Part shown: piece by piece, positions 14,609-23,075 of the stretch
Layout: every line of letters starts with the position of its first letter
Position numbering within the stretch: the stretch's first letter is position 1
NCBI GenBank assembly: GCA_031287715.1
Contig: JAITSN010000027.1
Location: forward strand, 1-32,961
Source of the DNA: Mediterranea sp. (in: CFB group bacteria)
Lineage (GTDB): Bacteria; Bacteroidota; Bacteroidia; Bacteroidales; Bacteroidaceae
Length of the DNA: 32,961 nucleotides
Direction of reading: 5' to 3'
Notes under the pieces: generated by a model
The model's database searches: none
Told to the model about the DNA's origin: nothing
The model's input: only the letters and a program-made list of their open reading frames with translations
Position numbers and translations under genes: made by a program

Positions 14609-15649
14609 TTATTCTTCGGTGGTGCCATGATGCCGTTTGCGGAAGAGTACCCAGGCGACAACCGGCGCTCCAACCAGGGCGGTGACGGAGTTGATGGGAA
14701 GCGCGCCTTCAAAGCCGGGCATACGGGCGATCAGGCTGCACGACAGGGCCAGCGCCGCTCCGGCAAGCAGCGTTGCCGGCATCAGTACGCGGTGGTCCGA
14801 CGAGTTGAAGATGCCCCGGCACAGGTGGGGCACGGCCAGCCCCACAAACATGATGGGGCCGCAGTAGGCAGTTACGATGGCCACCAGCACGCCCGAACAG
14901 AGGATGACCAACAGGCGCGAACGCTTGATGTCCAACCCGAGGTTGCGGGCGTAATTGTCGCCCAGCATCAGCAGGTTCAATGTTTTTATCAGGAGAAACG
15001 ACAAGGGGAGAAGGACGGCCATGGTGTAACCGAAAATCGTGACCTGGCCGCCCGAAACGCGGGAAAAGCTCCCCAGGCCCCAGATCACGTAGGCGCGGAT
15101 GTCTTCTTCGACGCTGAAATACTTCAGGACGCCGATCACGGCGCTCGCCACATAGCCGATCATGACCCCGATGATGAGCAACGTCACGTTACCCCTTATC
15201 TTTTGGGATACGTAGACGATAAGCGCCATGACGGACAAGGCTCCGGCAATAGCGGCAACGGACAGCGCCACCTCGCCCATGTAGCCCAGCTTGCTCAAGG
15301 CGATGCCTCCTAATTTCCCCGACAGCAGTACAACAAAAGCGACGCCTAAGCTGGCCCCCGAACTGATACCCAATACGGATGGCCCGGCCAGCGGATTGCG
15401 GAATACGGTTTGCATCTGCAAGCCGCCGACAGACAGTCCGGCGCCGGCCACCAAGGCGGTAATAGCCTGCGGCACGCGGGACTTCAGGATGATGTTTTGC
15501 CAAACGACCGGTTCGTCTCCCCTACCCCAAAGGATATTCCATGTCGAACCGAAAGGGATGTGCACCGATCCGAGCAACAGGTTCAGCAGAAAGAAGATCA
15601 GTATGCAAACGGCCAACAGCAGCATGAGGGGAAGAACCGGACGACTCAT
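14609..15649 (-). CDS. btuC: Vitamin B12 ABC transporter permease BtuC-like (FecCD family)
   Basis: 346 residues and strongly hydrophobic, with about ten predicted membrane segments, as usual for FecCD permeases. Family signatures include the N-terminal SVHIPFGSTWNILWG region, GAGLSVGGLQMQTVFRNPLAGPSVLGISSGASLGVAF and the coupling region GPIMFVGLAVPHLCRGIF. The subunit forms the translocation pore as a dimer with two ATPases. Its start lies 6 bp beyond the end of btuF, and it is followed closely by btuD, so all three are one transcript under the riboswitch at 16878-17050. Confidence 0.9.
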   Translation of the reverse strand: MSRPVLPLMLLLAVCILIFFLLNLLLGSVHIPFGSTWNILWGRGDEPVVWQNIILKSRVPQAITALVAGAGLSVGGLQMQTVFRNPLAGPSVLGISSGASLGVAFVVLLSGKLGGIALSKLGYMGEVALSVAAIAGALSVMALIVYVSQKIRGNVTLLIIGVMIGYVASAVIGVLKYFSVEEDIRAYVIWGLGSFSRVSGGQVTIFGYTMAVLLPLSFLLIKTLNLLMLGDNYARNLGLDIKRSRLLVILCSGVLVAIVTAYCGPIMFVGLAVPHLCRGIFNSSDHRVLMPATLLAGAALALSCSLIARMPGFEGALPINSVTALVGAPVVAWVLFRKRHHGTTEE

Positions 15650-15655
15650 GGATGA

Positions 15656-16828
15656 CTATTTAAGGAGTTCGTAATAACGGGGGACGTAGCCGGGAAGAAG
15701 GCCGGGGTGGAAAACGCAGATGAAGTCGGACAACACCAGCTCCGGCTCCACGGGCATGCTCTCGTAAAAAGGCTTTTGCCGCATGTTGCAATAGATGATC
15801 CCCTTGTCGCGGAACGCCCGGAAGTCGGCGTAACGCGAATCTTCCGACCGGAGCACATCGTACGAAAACTCTCCGTTGTAGCTATTGACAATACGCCAGT
15901 AACCGGCCGTTGAAGCCTGGCTGTACACCATTTCGTAATCGAGCGTCACCCCTCCCGAATGTGGATCGTCTTTCAGGAAATAATCTGCGCCGGCATCCTC
16001 GAATATCTGCGCCAGGAAACTCTTTCCGCCGACGGCATACCAGTTCCCGCCCCGCATTTCGCCGCTGAATATAACAGGGCGCTTCTGCTCTTTTGCCGTC
16101 AGCGCCTTCAGTTCGTTGTAGCGCGTTTCGATTGCGCCGAACAGGGTGTTTGCCACTTCTTCTTTGCCGATGAACAGGCCGATGAACTTGATCCATTCGG
16201 CTTGCCCCAACGGCGTGATCTCCTTATATCCCAAATGGGGGATCAGCGGTATGTTCACGTCCATGAGCACATCGTAGCCTCCCCGTTTGAAAGGAGAGAT
16301 AAGAATAATATCCGGTTTGATGCTCATGATGACCTCGTTGTCGAAGTTTCCTTCTATGCCGATCTTGGCTGTTTTCCCCTCTTTCAGCTGCCGGTTCATC
16401 CTTTCGTCAAAAAGATGGCGGGTGCTGGTTATGCCAACCACACATTCGCGGGCATCCAGCTTGATGAAGTTCGACAGTTGCAGCGACGTCATGCAAATGG
16501 CGCTCCGCACGGGGGTCTCAATCACCGTATAACCTTCCGGTATGTCCTGCGGAACGCTACCTTTGGGCACCAGCGCATAATGGAAAGACCGCGCGCTTTC
16601 CTGTTGCGGGTCGCGGATATCTACCAGCCGCGCCGTCGGGGTATATGTCACCGTAAACCCTTCGGCATACACCGGATGCACCTCGGCAGCATTGCCGCCC
16701 GATACTTCAATGGCTTCCTTCCCGTTGGCGGGCGGATTATTCTTCCGGCGGCAACCGCTGCCGGCCAAACAAGCAAACGCACATGCGATTGCTGCTAATT
16801 GTCTCGTCTTTATATTTCTGGTTCTCAT
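15656..16828 (-). CDS. btuF: Cobalamin-binding lipoprotein BtuF-like (ABC transporter substrate-binding)
   Basis: Periplasmic substrate-binding component. The ATG at 16828 gives MRTRNIKTRQLAAIACAFACLAGSGC, a lipoprotein signal peptide with GSGC as lipobox. An in-frame ATG at 16855 would add nine residues before the arginines and spoil the signal peptide. The mature part is a FecB/BtuF-type two-lobed binding fold (RSAICMTSLQLSNFIKLDA, MSIKPDIILISPF, IPLIPHLGYKEITPLGQAEWIKFIGLFIGKEE). At about 390 residues it is longer than E. coli BtuF (about 266), as common in Bacteroidales. It is the first gene after the cobalamin riboswitch and brings B12, taken up through outer-membrane BtuB-type receptors, to BtuCD. 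Confidence 0.88.
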   Translation of the reverse strand: MRTRNIKTRQLAAIACAFACLAGSGCRRKNNPPANGKEAIEVSGGNAAEVHPVYAEGFTVTYTPTARLVDIRDPQQESARSFHYALVPKGSVPQDIPEGYTVIETPVRSAICMTSLQLSNFIKLDARECVVGITSTRHLFDERMNRQLKEGKTAKIGIEGNFDNEVIMSIKPDIILISPFKRGGYDVLMDVNIPLIPHLGYKEITPLGQAEWIKFIGLFIGKEEVANTLFGAIETRYNELKALTAKEQKRPVIFSGEMRGGNWYAVGGKSFLAQIFEDAGADYFLKDDPHSGGVTLDYEMVYSQASTAGYWRIVNSYNGEFSYDVLRSEDSRYADFRAFRDKGIIYCNMRQKPFYESMPVEPELVLSDFICVFHPGLLPGYVPRYYELLK

Positions 16829-16877
16829 AAAAATGAATGTATATTCTATACCCACGAGAATATAACTCTCTACGCAT

Positions 16878-17050
16878 TGAACGGCAGGTCTTCTGACTGA
16901 CTCCCATCCTGAAGGCCTTCCCGGAATAAATCCAGTGGCAAATGTGGTTTCCAGGATGATAAGAGCTTCACAGCAGCGGGACTGTCCGGGATTCTCACCC
17001 GTGTTCCCTTTTCATTCGCATCCCCGTACGGGAATAACAAAACCGATTCG
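16878..17050 (-). promoter_or_regulatory. Cobalamin riboswitch
   Basis: On the minus strand the element contains GAGAATCCCGGACAGTCCCG followed by CTGCTGTGA, then GCCACTGG, CCGGGAAGGC and the B12 box AGTCAGAAGACCTGCC near 16883-16900. These are the conserved blocks of the adenosylcobalamin riboswitch. It lies about 50 bases before btuF, so B12 sufficiency should repress the btuFCD operon. Confidence 0.93.
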
Positions 17051-17054
17051 CGGA

Positions 17055-17062
17055 CAAATATA
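17055..17062 (-). promoter_or_regulatory. -7 element of the btuFCD promoter
   Basis: TATATTTG on the minus strand matches TAnnTTTG. A TTGG about 19-20 bp further upstream is a plausible -33 element. The start would fall at the 5' edge of the riboswitch. Confidence 0.55.
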
Positions 17063-17351
17063 GCACCAACGAATTGATTTGCCCAATCATCGTTGGATAA
17101 TTTCCCCCAAGCAGCCGCCTTTAAAGGGCAGACATGAAAAAAGCCCGCTGCGCATGTTTAGTACCCCATTGATTTCAGTAACGATATGTTCAAATGTGGC
17201 GGATAAACACTTATATAATATTTAAGCGCTTGCCAAAAGTTAGGAAAGGGCTTGTACAAAATTTAAGCGCCGGGAAAAGGTTGGAAAAGTATTTCCAAGC
17301 TATTGAGGAATATCTCCGTAAATTGTAGATTGTAAATGTTTGGGCGTTAGA
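17063..17351. other. Intergenic stretch with a short imperfect direct repeat
   Basis: No gene is visible. Two imperfect copies of ATTTAAGCGC...AAAAGGTTGGAAAAG lie at about 17220-17248 and 17260-17289. A weak A/T-rich region surrounds them. I see no promoter or RNA signature that I can support. Confidence 0.4.
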
Positions 17352-17387
17352 CAAAAAAAGAAGGTATCCTTTTGAGATACCTTCTTT
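17352..17387 (-). terminator. Terminator after the tRNA genes
   Basis: A 9-bp stem, GAAGGTATC at 17360-17368 and GATACCTTC at 17376-17384, is followed on the minus strand by a run of seven Ts. It ends the minus-strand tRNA transcript; a short T-run on the other side makes it possibly bidirectional. Confidence 0.8.
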
Positions 17388-17391
17388 TAAG

Positions 17392-17464
17392 AGCGGAAGA
17401 CGGGGCTCAAACCCGCGACCCTCAGCTTGGAAGGCTAATGCTCTATCAACTGAGCTACTTCCGC
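17392..17464 (-). tRNA. tRNA-Gly (anticodon TCC)
   Basis: 73 bases on the minus strand. Acceptor stem GCGGAAG/CTTCCGC with discriminator T, D-loop AGCTCAGTTGATAGAGC, anticodon loop CTTCCAA giving anticodon TCC, and T-loop GGGTTTGAGCCCC variant. CCA is not encoded. It is 13 bases from the tRNA-Tyr gene and shares its transcript. Confidence 0.95.
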
Positions 17465-17477
17465 AATATTAATTTCG

Positions 17478-17560
17478 TGGGCAAAGATGGATTCGAACCA
17501 CCGAAGTCGAAAGACAGCAGATTTACAGTCTGCCCCATTTGGCCACTCTGGTATTTGCCC
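17478..17560 (-). tRNA. tRNA-Tyr (anticodon GTA)
   Basis: 83 bases on the minus strand. The acceptor stem is GGGCAAA/TTTGCCC with discriminator A, the anticodon loop ACTGTAAATC has anticodon GTA, the variable arm is long as expected for tRNA-Tyr, and the T-arm is GGTGGTTCGAATCCATC. CCA is not encoded. Confidence 0.96.
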
Positions 17561-17587
17561 TTTTTTTTAAGGTGAACAAAGATACAA

Positions 17588-18082
17588 CTATTTATTTAAA
17601 CTCCAAGCGAAGTCTACCATCTTTATTGCTGTCACCGCACACTCATCGCCTTTGTTTCCGAGCTTTCCGCCGCTTCTGTCTTCGGCTTGTTCCATTGTTA
17701 AGGCAGTAATTAAACCGTAAATAACCGGAACGTCGCTGCTCGCGTTTAATTGAGTAATACCTTGGGTTACACCCATACATACGTAGTCAAAATGCGGAGT
17801 ATCTCCTTTAATTACGCATCCTAAAACAATTACAGCATCCAACTCGCAGCTTTCTAATAGTTGGTTGGCCCCGTATGTCAGTTCAAAACTGCCCGGAACG
17901 GTTTTTACCAGAATGTTTTCGGGTTTAGCGCCGTGTTTCTTTAATGTTTCTACTGTTCCTTCGAGGAGTTTACCGGTAATATGACTATTCCATTCGGATA
18001 CAACGATGCCGAATTTCATTTGCTCTATATTGGACACAGAAGTTAGGTCGTATTCCAACAAATTGCGATAAGCTGTTGCCAT
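17588..18082 (-). CDS. ribH: 6,7-dimethyl-8-ribityllumazine synthase
   Basis: Penultimate enzyme of riboflavin synthesis: condenses 5-amino-6-ribitylamino-uracil with 3,4-dihydroxy-2-butanone 4-phosphate. The 164 residues match the family length. Motifs seen are FGIVVSEWN near the start, the PGSFEL substrate loop, [14 protein letters not shown] with the catalytic histidine, and [15 protein letters not shown]. RibH assembles into pentamers or icosahedral 60-mers. The gene lies 82 bp after the TPR-protein gene, with a good terminator between them, so it may have its own promoter. No FMN riboswitch is visible ahead of it. Confidence 0.96.
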   Translation of the reverse strand: MATAYRNLLEYDLTSVSNIEQMKFGIVVSEWNSHITGKLLEGTVETLKKHGAKPENILVKTVPGSFELTYGANQLLESCELDAVIVLGCVIKGDTPHFDYVCMGVTQGITQLNASSDVPVIYGLITALTMEQAEDRSGGKLGNKGDECAVTAIKMVDFAWSLNK

Positions 18083-18102
18083 GAGAAGTGATTTTATTAA
18101 GG

Positions 18103-18140
18103 TAAAAAAGCTATCCCATATTAATGCTACGGGATAGCTT
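18103..18140 (-). terminator. Terminator between the TPR-protein gene and ribH
   Basis: A 10-bp stem, AAGCTATCCC at 18108-18117 and GGGATAGCTT at 18131-18140, is followed on the minus strand by a run of Ts. It lies about 20 bases after the TPR-protein stop and would limit read-through into ribH. Confidence 0.8.
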
Positions 18141-18164
18141 CCGTTTTTATGAGTTTAACTGAGA

Positions 18165-18845
18165 TTATTTCTGGAGATTGGCTCTTTCGATATATTTATC
18201 GATGTCCATCGCCTGATAAGACCGGAAATAGTTGTCTTTGATCTTGGTGTATGCTTTAACGGCATCGGTAAACTTTCCTTGTTTTTCATAAATGTTACCG
18301 GCCTGCATCAGGAAAATAGGGCTTAGCGTATTGTTGTCCGCCTGGTTTGCCGCCTTAATCAAATAAGATGTTGCTTTATCCAATTGTCCGAGGTTAGCAT
18401 AGCTGTTTCCGATAGCGCCCAAGATGGAAGGGGCAACCATGATGTCGGCGCCATTGAATTTATCCAGTTCTTCAATCGCCTTTTCGTACTCGCCAAGATT
18501 CATGTAGCAGATCCCTGCATAAGCTCTGGCCAGATTAGCGGCTTTGGTTCCACTAAATTCGTCGGCCACTTTAAGAAATCCTTTATAATTGATGCTGTCG
18601 CCGTTCAGGGCTGTTTCAAAAGCGTCCTGTTCAAACAATTGCTGTCCTTTAAACAAAGCAATTTGCGCTTTTTCTTCACGGGGATCGGCATATAAGTCTT
18701 TATATATCAAAACACCGGCTACAATCAGGATAATAGCAACAACACTACCGATGATCAACTTCTTGTGCTTAATAATAAATGCTTCCGATTGGGTTAATGC
18801 GTCTTCTACATTTAATTCTTCTTTATGGTCTTTCTTATCTGCCAT
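18165..18845 (-). CDS. Membrane-anchored tetratricopeptide-repeat protein (YfgM-like)
   Basis: 226 residues from the ATG at 18845 (MADKKDHKEELNVEDAL). An earlier ATG at 18890 overlaps the -7 promoter box, so it is unlikely to be the start. One transmembrane segment at about residues 28-48 (HKKLIIGSVVAIILIVAGVLIY) follows a charged cytoplasmic N-terminus. The rest contains TPR-type helices (NLARAYAGICYMNLGEYEKAIEELDKF, LGAIGNSYANLGQLDKATSYLIKAA, LMQAGNIYEKQGKFTDAVKAYTKI). Such proteins act as scaffolds at the membrane, and YfgM associates with the Sec translocon in E. coli. The exact role here is not known. Confidence 0.85.
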   Translation of the reverse strand: MADKKDHKEELNVEDALTQSEAFIIKHKKLIIGSVVAIILIVAGVLIYKDLYADPREEKAQIALFKGQQLFEQDAFETALNGDSINYKGFLKVADEFSGTKAANLARAYAGICYMNLGEYEKAIEELDKFNGADIMVAPSILGAIGNSYANLGQLDKATSYLIKAANQADNNTLSPIFLMQAGNIYEKQGKFTDAVKAYTKIKDNYFRSYQAMDIDKYIERANLQK

Positions 18846-18887
18846 TTTATTGTTTCTTTGGTTATTTTTTAAGAATATTTTGGTTAG

Positions 18888-18895
18888 CAAAAATA
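18888..18895 (-). promoter_or_regulatory. -7 element of the TPR-protein promoter
   Basis: TATTTTTG on the minus strand matches TAnnTTTG, with a TTTC-like -33 element 20 bp further upstream. The start near 18880 supports initiation of translation at 18845 rather than 18890. Confidence 0.5.
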
Positions 18896-18968
18896 GTTGA
18901 TTTATACATATAGACGAAATTTAGCGGTATCTTTTTTCTCCGGCCGTCTGAAAGCACAAAAATCTTGC

Positions 18969-18976
18969 TATTTTTG
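18969..18976 (+). promoter_or_regulatory. -7 element of the recF promoter
   Basis: TATTTTTG matches the TAnnTTTG consensus and lies 20 bases before the recF ATG. The -33 element is not clear. Confidence 0.5.
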
Positions 18977-18996
18977 TACTTCAGAACCAAAGGTTT

Positions 18997-20118
18997 ATGA
19001 TATTAAAGCGTATATCCATACTCAATTACAAAAATCTGGAAGAAACGGACTTGAGTTTTTCCGGTAAGCTGAATTGTTTCTTCGGGCAGAATGGCATGGG
19101 CAAGACGAATTTGCTGGATGCTATTTATTTTCTGTCATTCTGTAAAAGTGCGGGCAATCCGGTTGATTCCCAACATATTTGTCACGACCGGGAGTTTTTT
19201 GTAATACAGGGATTTTATGAAACAGCCGATGGAACGCCGGAGGAGATCTACTGTGGAATGAAACGCCGGCAGAAGAAACAGTTCAAGAGAAATAAGAAGG
19301 AATATACCCGTTTGTCGGATCACATCGGTTTTGTCCCTTTGGTTATGGTTTCACCGGCAGATTCCGAATTGATCTTGGGAGGAAGTGATGAGCGCCGTAA
19401 ATTTATGGATGTTGTTATTTCCCAATATGACAAGGAATATCTGGATGCCTTGATTCGATACAACAAGGCCTTGCAGCAACGGAATACATTGCTTAAAAGC
19501 GAACAGCCCGTTGAAGAAGAGCTGTTTTTGGTCTGGGAAGAGATGATGGCGCAAGCCGGTGAAATTGTATTCCGCAAGCGGGAAGCGTTCGTTCGTGAGT
19601 TTATTCCCATCTTCCGGAATTTCCATTCTTTTATTTCTCTGGATAAGGAGCAGGTCGGGCTGGCATACGAATCTCATGCACGCGATGCTTCTTTGTTGGA
19701 GGTGTTGAAGCAGAGCCGTATAAAAGATAAGGTACTTGGTTTTTCTTTGCGTGGCATTCATAAGGATGAATTGAATATGCTATTGGGAGATTTTCCGATC
19801 AAGAAAGAGGGTTCCCAGGGACAGAATAAGACGTATCTGGTTGCGTTGAAGCTGGCTCAGTTTGATTTCCTGAAACGAACAGGCCTGACTGTGCCATTGC
19901 TTCTGTTGGATGATATATTCGATAAGCTGGATGCTTCGCGGGTGGAGCAGATCGTAAAACTTGTGGCAGGCGACGGGTTTGGCCAGATCTTTATTACGGA
20001 TACGAACCGTGAGCATCTGGATCGTATATTATATAAGATGGGAAGCGATCACAAAATGTTTGAAGTTGTACAGGGGCGGATCAGCCAGATGAAGGAGGAA
20101 AGCGATGAAACGGCATGA
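18997..20118 (+). CDS. recF: DNA replication and repair protein RecF
   Basis: An ATPase of the SMC/ABC type that loads RecA at single-strand gaps with RecO and RecR. The 373 residues match the family. Visible motifs are Walker A GQNGMGKTN (30-38), the central VSPADSELILGGSDERRKFMD segment, and Walker B LLLLDDIFDKLDASR around residues 302-315, followed by FITDTNREHL. Its ATG at 18997 starts a typical MILKRISILNYKN. The next gene begins 14 bp before its stop. In this order the pair recF-DUF721 is common in Bacteroidetes. Confidence 0.96.
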   Translation: MILKRISILNYKNLEETDLSFSGKLNCFFGQNGMGKTNLLDAIYFLSFCKSAGNPVDSQHICHDREFFVIQGFYETADGTPEEIYCGMKRRQKKQFKRNKKEYTRLSDHIGFVPLVMVSPADSELILGGSDERRKFMDVVISQYDKEYLDALIRYNKALQQRNTLLKSEQPVEEELFLVWEEMMAQAGEIVFRKREAFVREFIPIFRNFHSFISLDKEQVGLAYESHARDASLLEVLKQSRIKDKVLGFSLRGIHKDELNMLLGDFPIKKEGSQGQNKTYLVALKLAQFDFLKRTGLTVPLLLLDDIFDKLDASRVEQIVKLVAGDGFGQIFITDTNREHLDRILYKMGSDHKMFEVVQGRISQMKEESDETA

Positions 20119-20395
20119 AGCGGAATCGATAGGGCAGCTTATTCATAAGTATCTTCGTCAGGAAAACTTGGAAGGACCACTTAACGAACGCCGGTTGCTG
20201 GATTCCTGGAACGCTGTTATGGGGGCGCCTATTGCAGCTTATACCACACAATTGCATATACGCAACCAGACGTTATATGTTCATTTATCTTCTGCGGTGC
20301 TCCGGCAAGAATTATTTATGGGCAAAAATCAGATCATCCGTAAGCTGAATGAGCATGTAGGGGCAACGGTGATTGTCAATATTGTTTTTTGTTGA
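20105..20395 (+). CDS. DUF721 (DciA-like) protein
   Basis: 96 residues (MKRHEAESIGQLIHKYLRQENL... RRLLDSWNAVMGAPIAAYTT...). It fits the small DUF721 family, to which the replicative-helicase loader DciA belongs. DciA loads DnaB in bacteria that lack DnaC, which would make it a replication-initiation factor; this is a family inference. It overlaps recF by 14 bp and is thus translated with it. At its 3' end it overlaps by 20 bp the convergent cyclo-ligase gene, so the two genes share their last codons on opposite strands. Confidence 0.8.
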   Translation: MKRHEAESIGQLIHKYLRQENLEGPLNERRLLDSWNAVMGAPIAAYTTQLHIRNQTLYVHLSSAVLRQELFMGKNQIIRKLNEHVGATVIVNIVFC

Positions 20396-20921
20396 AGATC
20401 ACTTCATCCATCCGTACGTCAAATTCTTCCGCAGGTATTTTATCCATTAGCTGAAACGGAAAACATATCCCTATTTTGTAGGCAGTAAGCTCAGGCAGCA
20501 ATTTGTCGTAATATCCTTTCCCGCGTCCCAAGCGTGAACCGGAAGTATCAAATGCCACTCCGGGAACAATAGCCAGATCAATCTGCGTATAATCGTGGAA
20601 AGCGGTGCCCGTGGGTTCTTTTATTCCGTAAGTTCCAACAGCCATATCATCGGGATTGCGGTATGAACGGATCTCCAACTCATCACCTTGTACTACGGGA
20701 AGAAGAATATGTTTCCGTTTGCTCCATTTCTCAATGAAAGCGTGGGTGTAGACTTCATCTTCCATTGAATGATAGAGCAGTACGGTGTTTGAAGAACGAA
20801 ACACCGGATGGTTTTCCAGTGTTTCGAGAATATCTAAAGACAGCGATCTAAGCGTAGCGGCGGACTGGCAGGCTTTTCTCCGGGCAATCTGCCTGCGCAG
20901 TTCATTTTTTCTCTCTTTCAT
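20376..20921 (-). CDS. ygfA: 5-formyltetrahydrofolate cyclo-ligase
   Basis: Converts 5-formyltetrahydrofolate plus ATP to 5,10-methenyltetrahydrofolate and so recycles the folate storage form. 181 residues, the usual length. Family hallmarks are the basic N-terminus KNELRRQIARRK, the PVVQGDELEIRSY strand, GIKEPTGT, DLAIVPGVAFDTSGSRLGRGKGYYDKLL (the GRGKGYYD phosphate/ATP loop) and GICFPFQL. It lies 37 bp downstream of the S41 protease gene on the same strand and ends inside the convergent DUF721 gene. Confidence 0.93.
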   Translation of the reverse strand: MKERKNELRRQIARRKACQSAATLRSLSLDILETLENHPVFRSSNTVLLYHSMEDEVYTHAFIEKWSKRKHILLPVVQGDELEIRSYRNPDDMAVGTYGIKEPTGTAFHDYTQIDLAIVPGVAFDTSGSRLGRGKGYYDKLLPELTAYKIGICFPFQLMDKIPAEEFDVRMDEVIFNKKQY

Positions 20922-20958
20922 TATCCTTCTTTCATTTTCCGCGTCGGCTGTTGGTTCT

Positions 20959-22596
20959 TCAATCCGTCTGTTGCGGGGCTTTGGGGAATGCTTCGCCGTT
21001 TTTCAGAATATCCAGCGCTGTTTTGACAATAGCATCGCTTTTATTGAAGTATTTGATGTAGCTTTCCTTACCCATTATATTATAGATAATGTGCCCATAA
21101 ATATTCTTTTCCAGCAGTTTATATGATTTCTGGATAAGGATGTTTCTCCTTTTCACACCTTTACTTTCTGCATACCTGGCGAATTGGGCAATCAGTCCCT
21201 GACGGCGGAGATGTTTTAATAAAGACTCTTCATCGTCAAAAGAGCTGAGTTTATTCCGGTTCCGGTCTGTGTAGTGGAATGTGAATTGATACGTCAGCCC
21301 CTTATTTAGTACGGTACTCAAATACGATGAAACGCCTGTTGTATCTTGCGGAACAAAGACGTCGGGCATGATGCCTCCGCCTCCGTAAACCGGACGGCCA
21401 AGGCCGGTGGAATAGCGCAGGCTCTCATCCATCTTTATACTGTCTTTGGAGAAAAACTCGCCGTGTTCGTAGCGGGTGATCACATCCATCTCGTAGTTGC
21501 TGTCTTTGCCGTTCTGATAAGGCTTTTGGATGGAACGCCCCGATGGTGTATAATATCTGGCCACGGTCAAACGAACGGCCGAGCCGTCGCTAAAGCCTAT
21601 CGGTTGTTGAACCAGTCCTTTGCCATACGAACGGCGGCCAACGATCATGCCGCGGTCATTGTCCTGAATGGCGCCTGCGAAGATCTCGCTGGAAGAGGCC
21701 GACGCTTCGTCCACCAGCACGACAACAGGAAGCCTCCGGCAGCTTCCCCTGCCGTCTGCATAGTCGTCCGTCCGCTGGTAATTACGTCCCTGGGCGTAAA
21801 CGATCAGTTTTCCTTCCGGCAGAAATTCATTGACCATCCGGACGGCTGCTTCCATATAGCCGCCGGTGTTTCCGCGCAAGTCGATGATAAGTCCCTCGCA
21901 GTTTTTATGGTTCAGGACAGCCAGCGCATTGAGCAGTTCGATATGCGTGCTGCGCCCGAATTTGGAGATCTGGATATAGCCGAACTTATCCGAAATCATG
22001 TATGCCGCATCTATTGTATTTTGTGGAATATCGCCACGGGTGATCGTGAAGAAGATAATGTCATTTTCCGTTGCGCGTTTAACTCCCAGCTTAATTTCTG
22101 ATCCTTTGGGGCCTTTAAGGGTTCTCATCGCCATTTGGTTATCTATTTTTTTGCCGACAAAGGCGCTGTCGTCAACAGACACGATGCGGTCGCCTGCCAT
22201 AAGCCCTACTTTCTCTGACGGGCCGCCTTCTATTACGCTGCTGATGTAGATGGTGTCTTCCTGAATTGTAAACTGCACGCCAATGCCGCTGAAGCTGCCT
22301 TCCAGTTCGGAATTGACTGCTTCCAGGTCTTGCGCCGGAATGTAGATGGAATGCGGGTCGAGTTCAGCAAGTATCTGCGGCATGGTTTCTTCAACCAGGT
22401 CGGCCACATTAACCGTATCCACATATTGATCGTTTATGACACGCAGTAAAGCGGTTAGCTTGTCTGTGGAGCCGTTGACGATTCCCAACCGGTTGCCGGC
22501 AAAATGCCTGGCATAGAAGGTTCCGATAAGGATCCCCACCACTACACTCAGTGCAATGATGATGGGCATGAAGCGGAATGTTCTTTTTGTATTCAT
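20959..22596 (-). CDS. S41-family C-terminal processing peptidase (CtpA/Prc-like)
   Basis: 545 residues from the ATG at 22596 (MNTKRTFRFMPIIIALSVVVGILIG), a single membrane anchor at about 9-26. An earlier ATG at 22662 lies inside the preceding dCMP deaminase gene. Domains in order: a short helical region (VINDQYVDTVNVADLVEE), a PDZ domain at about 95-185 (GSFSGIGVQF... GDRIVSVDD), and the S41 protease core with RGNTGGY, the serine region VDEASASSSEIFAGA (Ser near 301) and the general-base lysine K326 in SYGKGLVQ. The C-terminal tail of about 150 residues is specific to Bacteroidetes. These proteases trim C-termini of periplasmic proteins. It follows the dCMP deaminase gene by 34 bp. Confidence 0.92.
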   Translation of the reverse strand: MNTKRTFRFMPIIIALSVVVGILIGTFYARHFAGNRLGIVNGSTDKLTALLRVINDQYVDTVNVADLVEETMPQILAELDPHSIYIPAQDLEAVNSELEGSFSGIGVQFTIQEDTIYISSVIEGGPSEKVGLMAGDRIVSVDDSAFVGKKIDNQMAMRTLKGPKGSEIKLGVKRATENDIIFFTITRGDIPQNTIDAAYMISDKFGYIQISKFGRSTHIELLNALAVLNHKNCEGLIIDLRGNTGGYMEAAVRMVNEFLPEGKLIVYAQGRNYQRTDDYADGRGSCRRLPVVVLVDEASASSSEIFAGAIQDNDRGMIVGRRSYGKGLVQQPIGFSDGSAVRLTVARYYTPSGRSIQKPYQNGKDSNYEMDVITRYEHGEFFSKDSIKMDESLRYSTGLGRPVYGGGGIMPDVFVPQDTTGVSSYLSTVLNKGLTYQFTFHYTDRNRNKLSSFDDEESLLKHLRRQGLIAQFARYAESKGVKRRNILIQKSYKLLEKNIYGHIIYNIMGKESYIKYFNKSDAIVKTALDILKNGEAFPKAPQQTD

Positions 22597-22630
22597 ATTT
22601 TCGTTACTGTGGTTTCGGGGTATTTCTTTT

Positions 22631-23068
22631 TCAGTCTTCGGCAGAGAGGTAGAGCACTTCAATCCCTGCGCGTCTCAGCAAACTTATTCCATCTTCGAGG
22701 CGGTATGTATCGGAGTAAACAACGCGTTTGATTCCTGCCTGGATAATGAGTTTGGCACATTCTATGCAAGGGGCGGCGGTGACGTACATTGTCGCTCCGT
22801 CGCTGCTGTTATTGGAGCGGGCTATTTTGGTGATCGCATTGGCTTCGGCATGAAGCACATAGGGTTTGGTGAGATTATTTTCGTCTTCGCAAACATTTTC
22901 AAATCCGGAAGGGGTGCCATTATAGCCGTCGGAAATGATCATTTTATCTTTAACGATAAGCGCTCCCACTTTGCGGCGTTCGCAGTATGAATTGCCGGCC
23001 CAGATCAGGGCCATGCGAATGTATCGTTTATCCAGCTCGATTTGTTTATGCACTGCTTCCATTGTCAA
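22631..23068 (-). CDS. Deoxycytidylate (dCMP) deaminase family
   Basis: Zinc-dependent deaminase making dUMP from dCMP for thymidylate synthesis. 145 residues. The zinc/catalytic residues are H73 and E75 in LHAEANAIT, and C101 and C104 in PCIEC. A second pair, SYCERRKVGALIV and NGTPSGFENVCED, is characteristic of the dCMP deaminase subfamily rather than cytidine or tRNA deaminases. ComEB of Bacillus is a related protein. It starts 7 bp after the lipoprotein gene and is co-transcribed with it and with the S41 protease. Confidence 0.93.
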   Translation of the reverse strand: MTMEAVHKQIELDKRYIRMALIWAGNSYCERRKVGALIVKDKMIISDGYNGTPSGFENVCEDENNLTKPYVLHAEANAITKIARSNNSSDGATMYVTAAPCIECAKLIIQAGIKRVVYSDTYRLEDGISLLRRAGIEVLYLSAED

Positions 23069-23075
23069 TCCTGTT

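Noticed and set aside
15959..16798. 279-codon plus-strand ORF opposite btuF.
   Set aside because: Antisense shadow of the substrate-binding lipoprotein gene; no recognisable domain.
17588..18082. FMN riboswitch before ribH.
   Set aside because: The short gap before ribH holds a terminator of the upstream gene and no RFN-element sequence.
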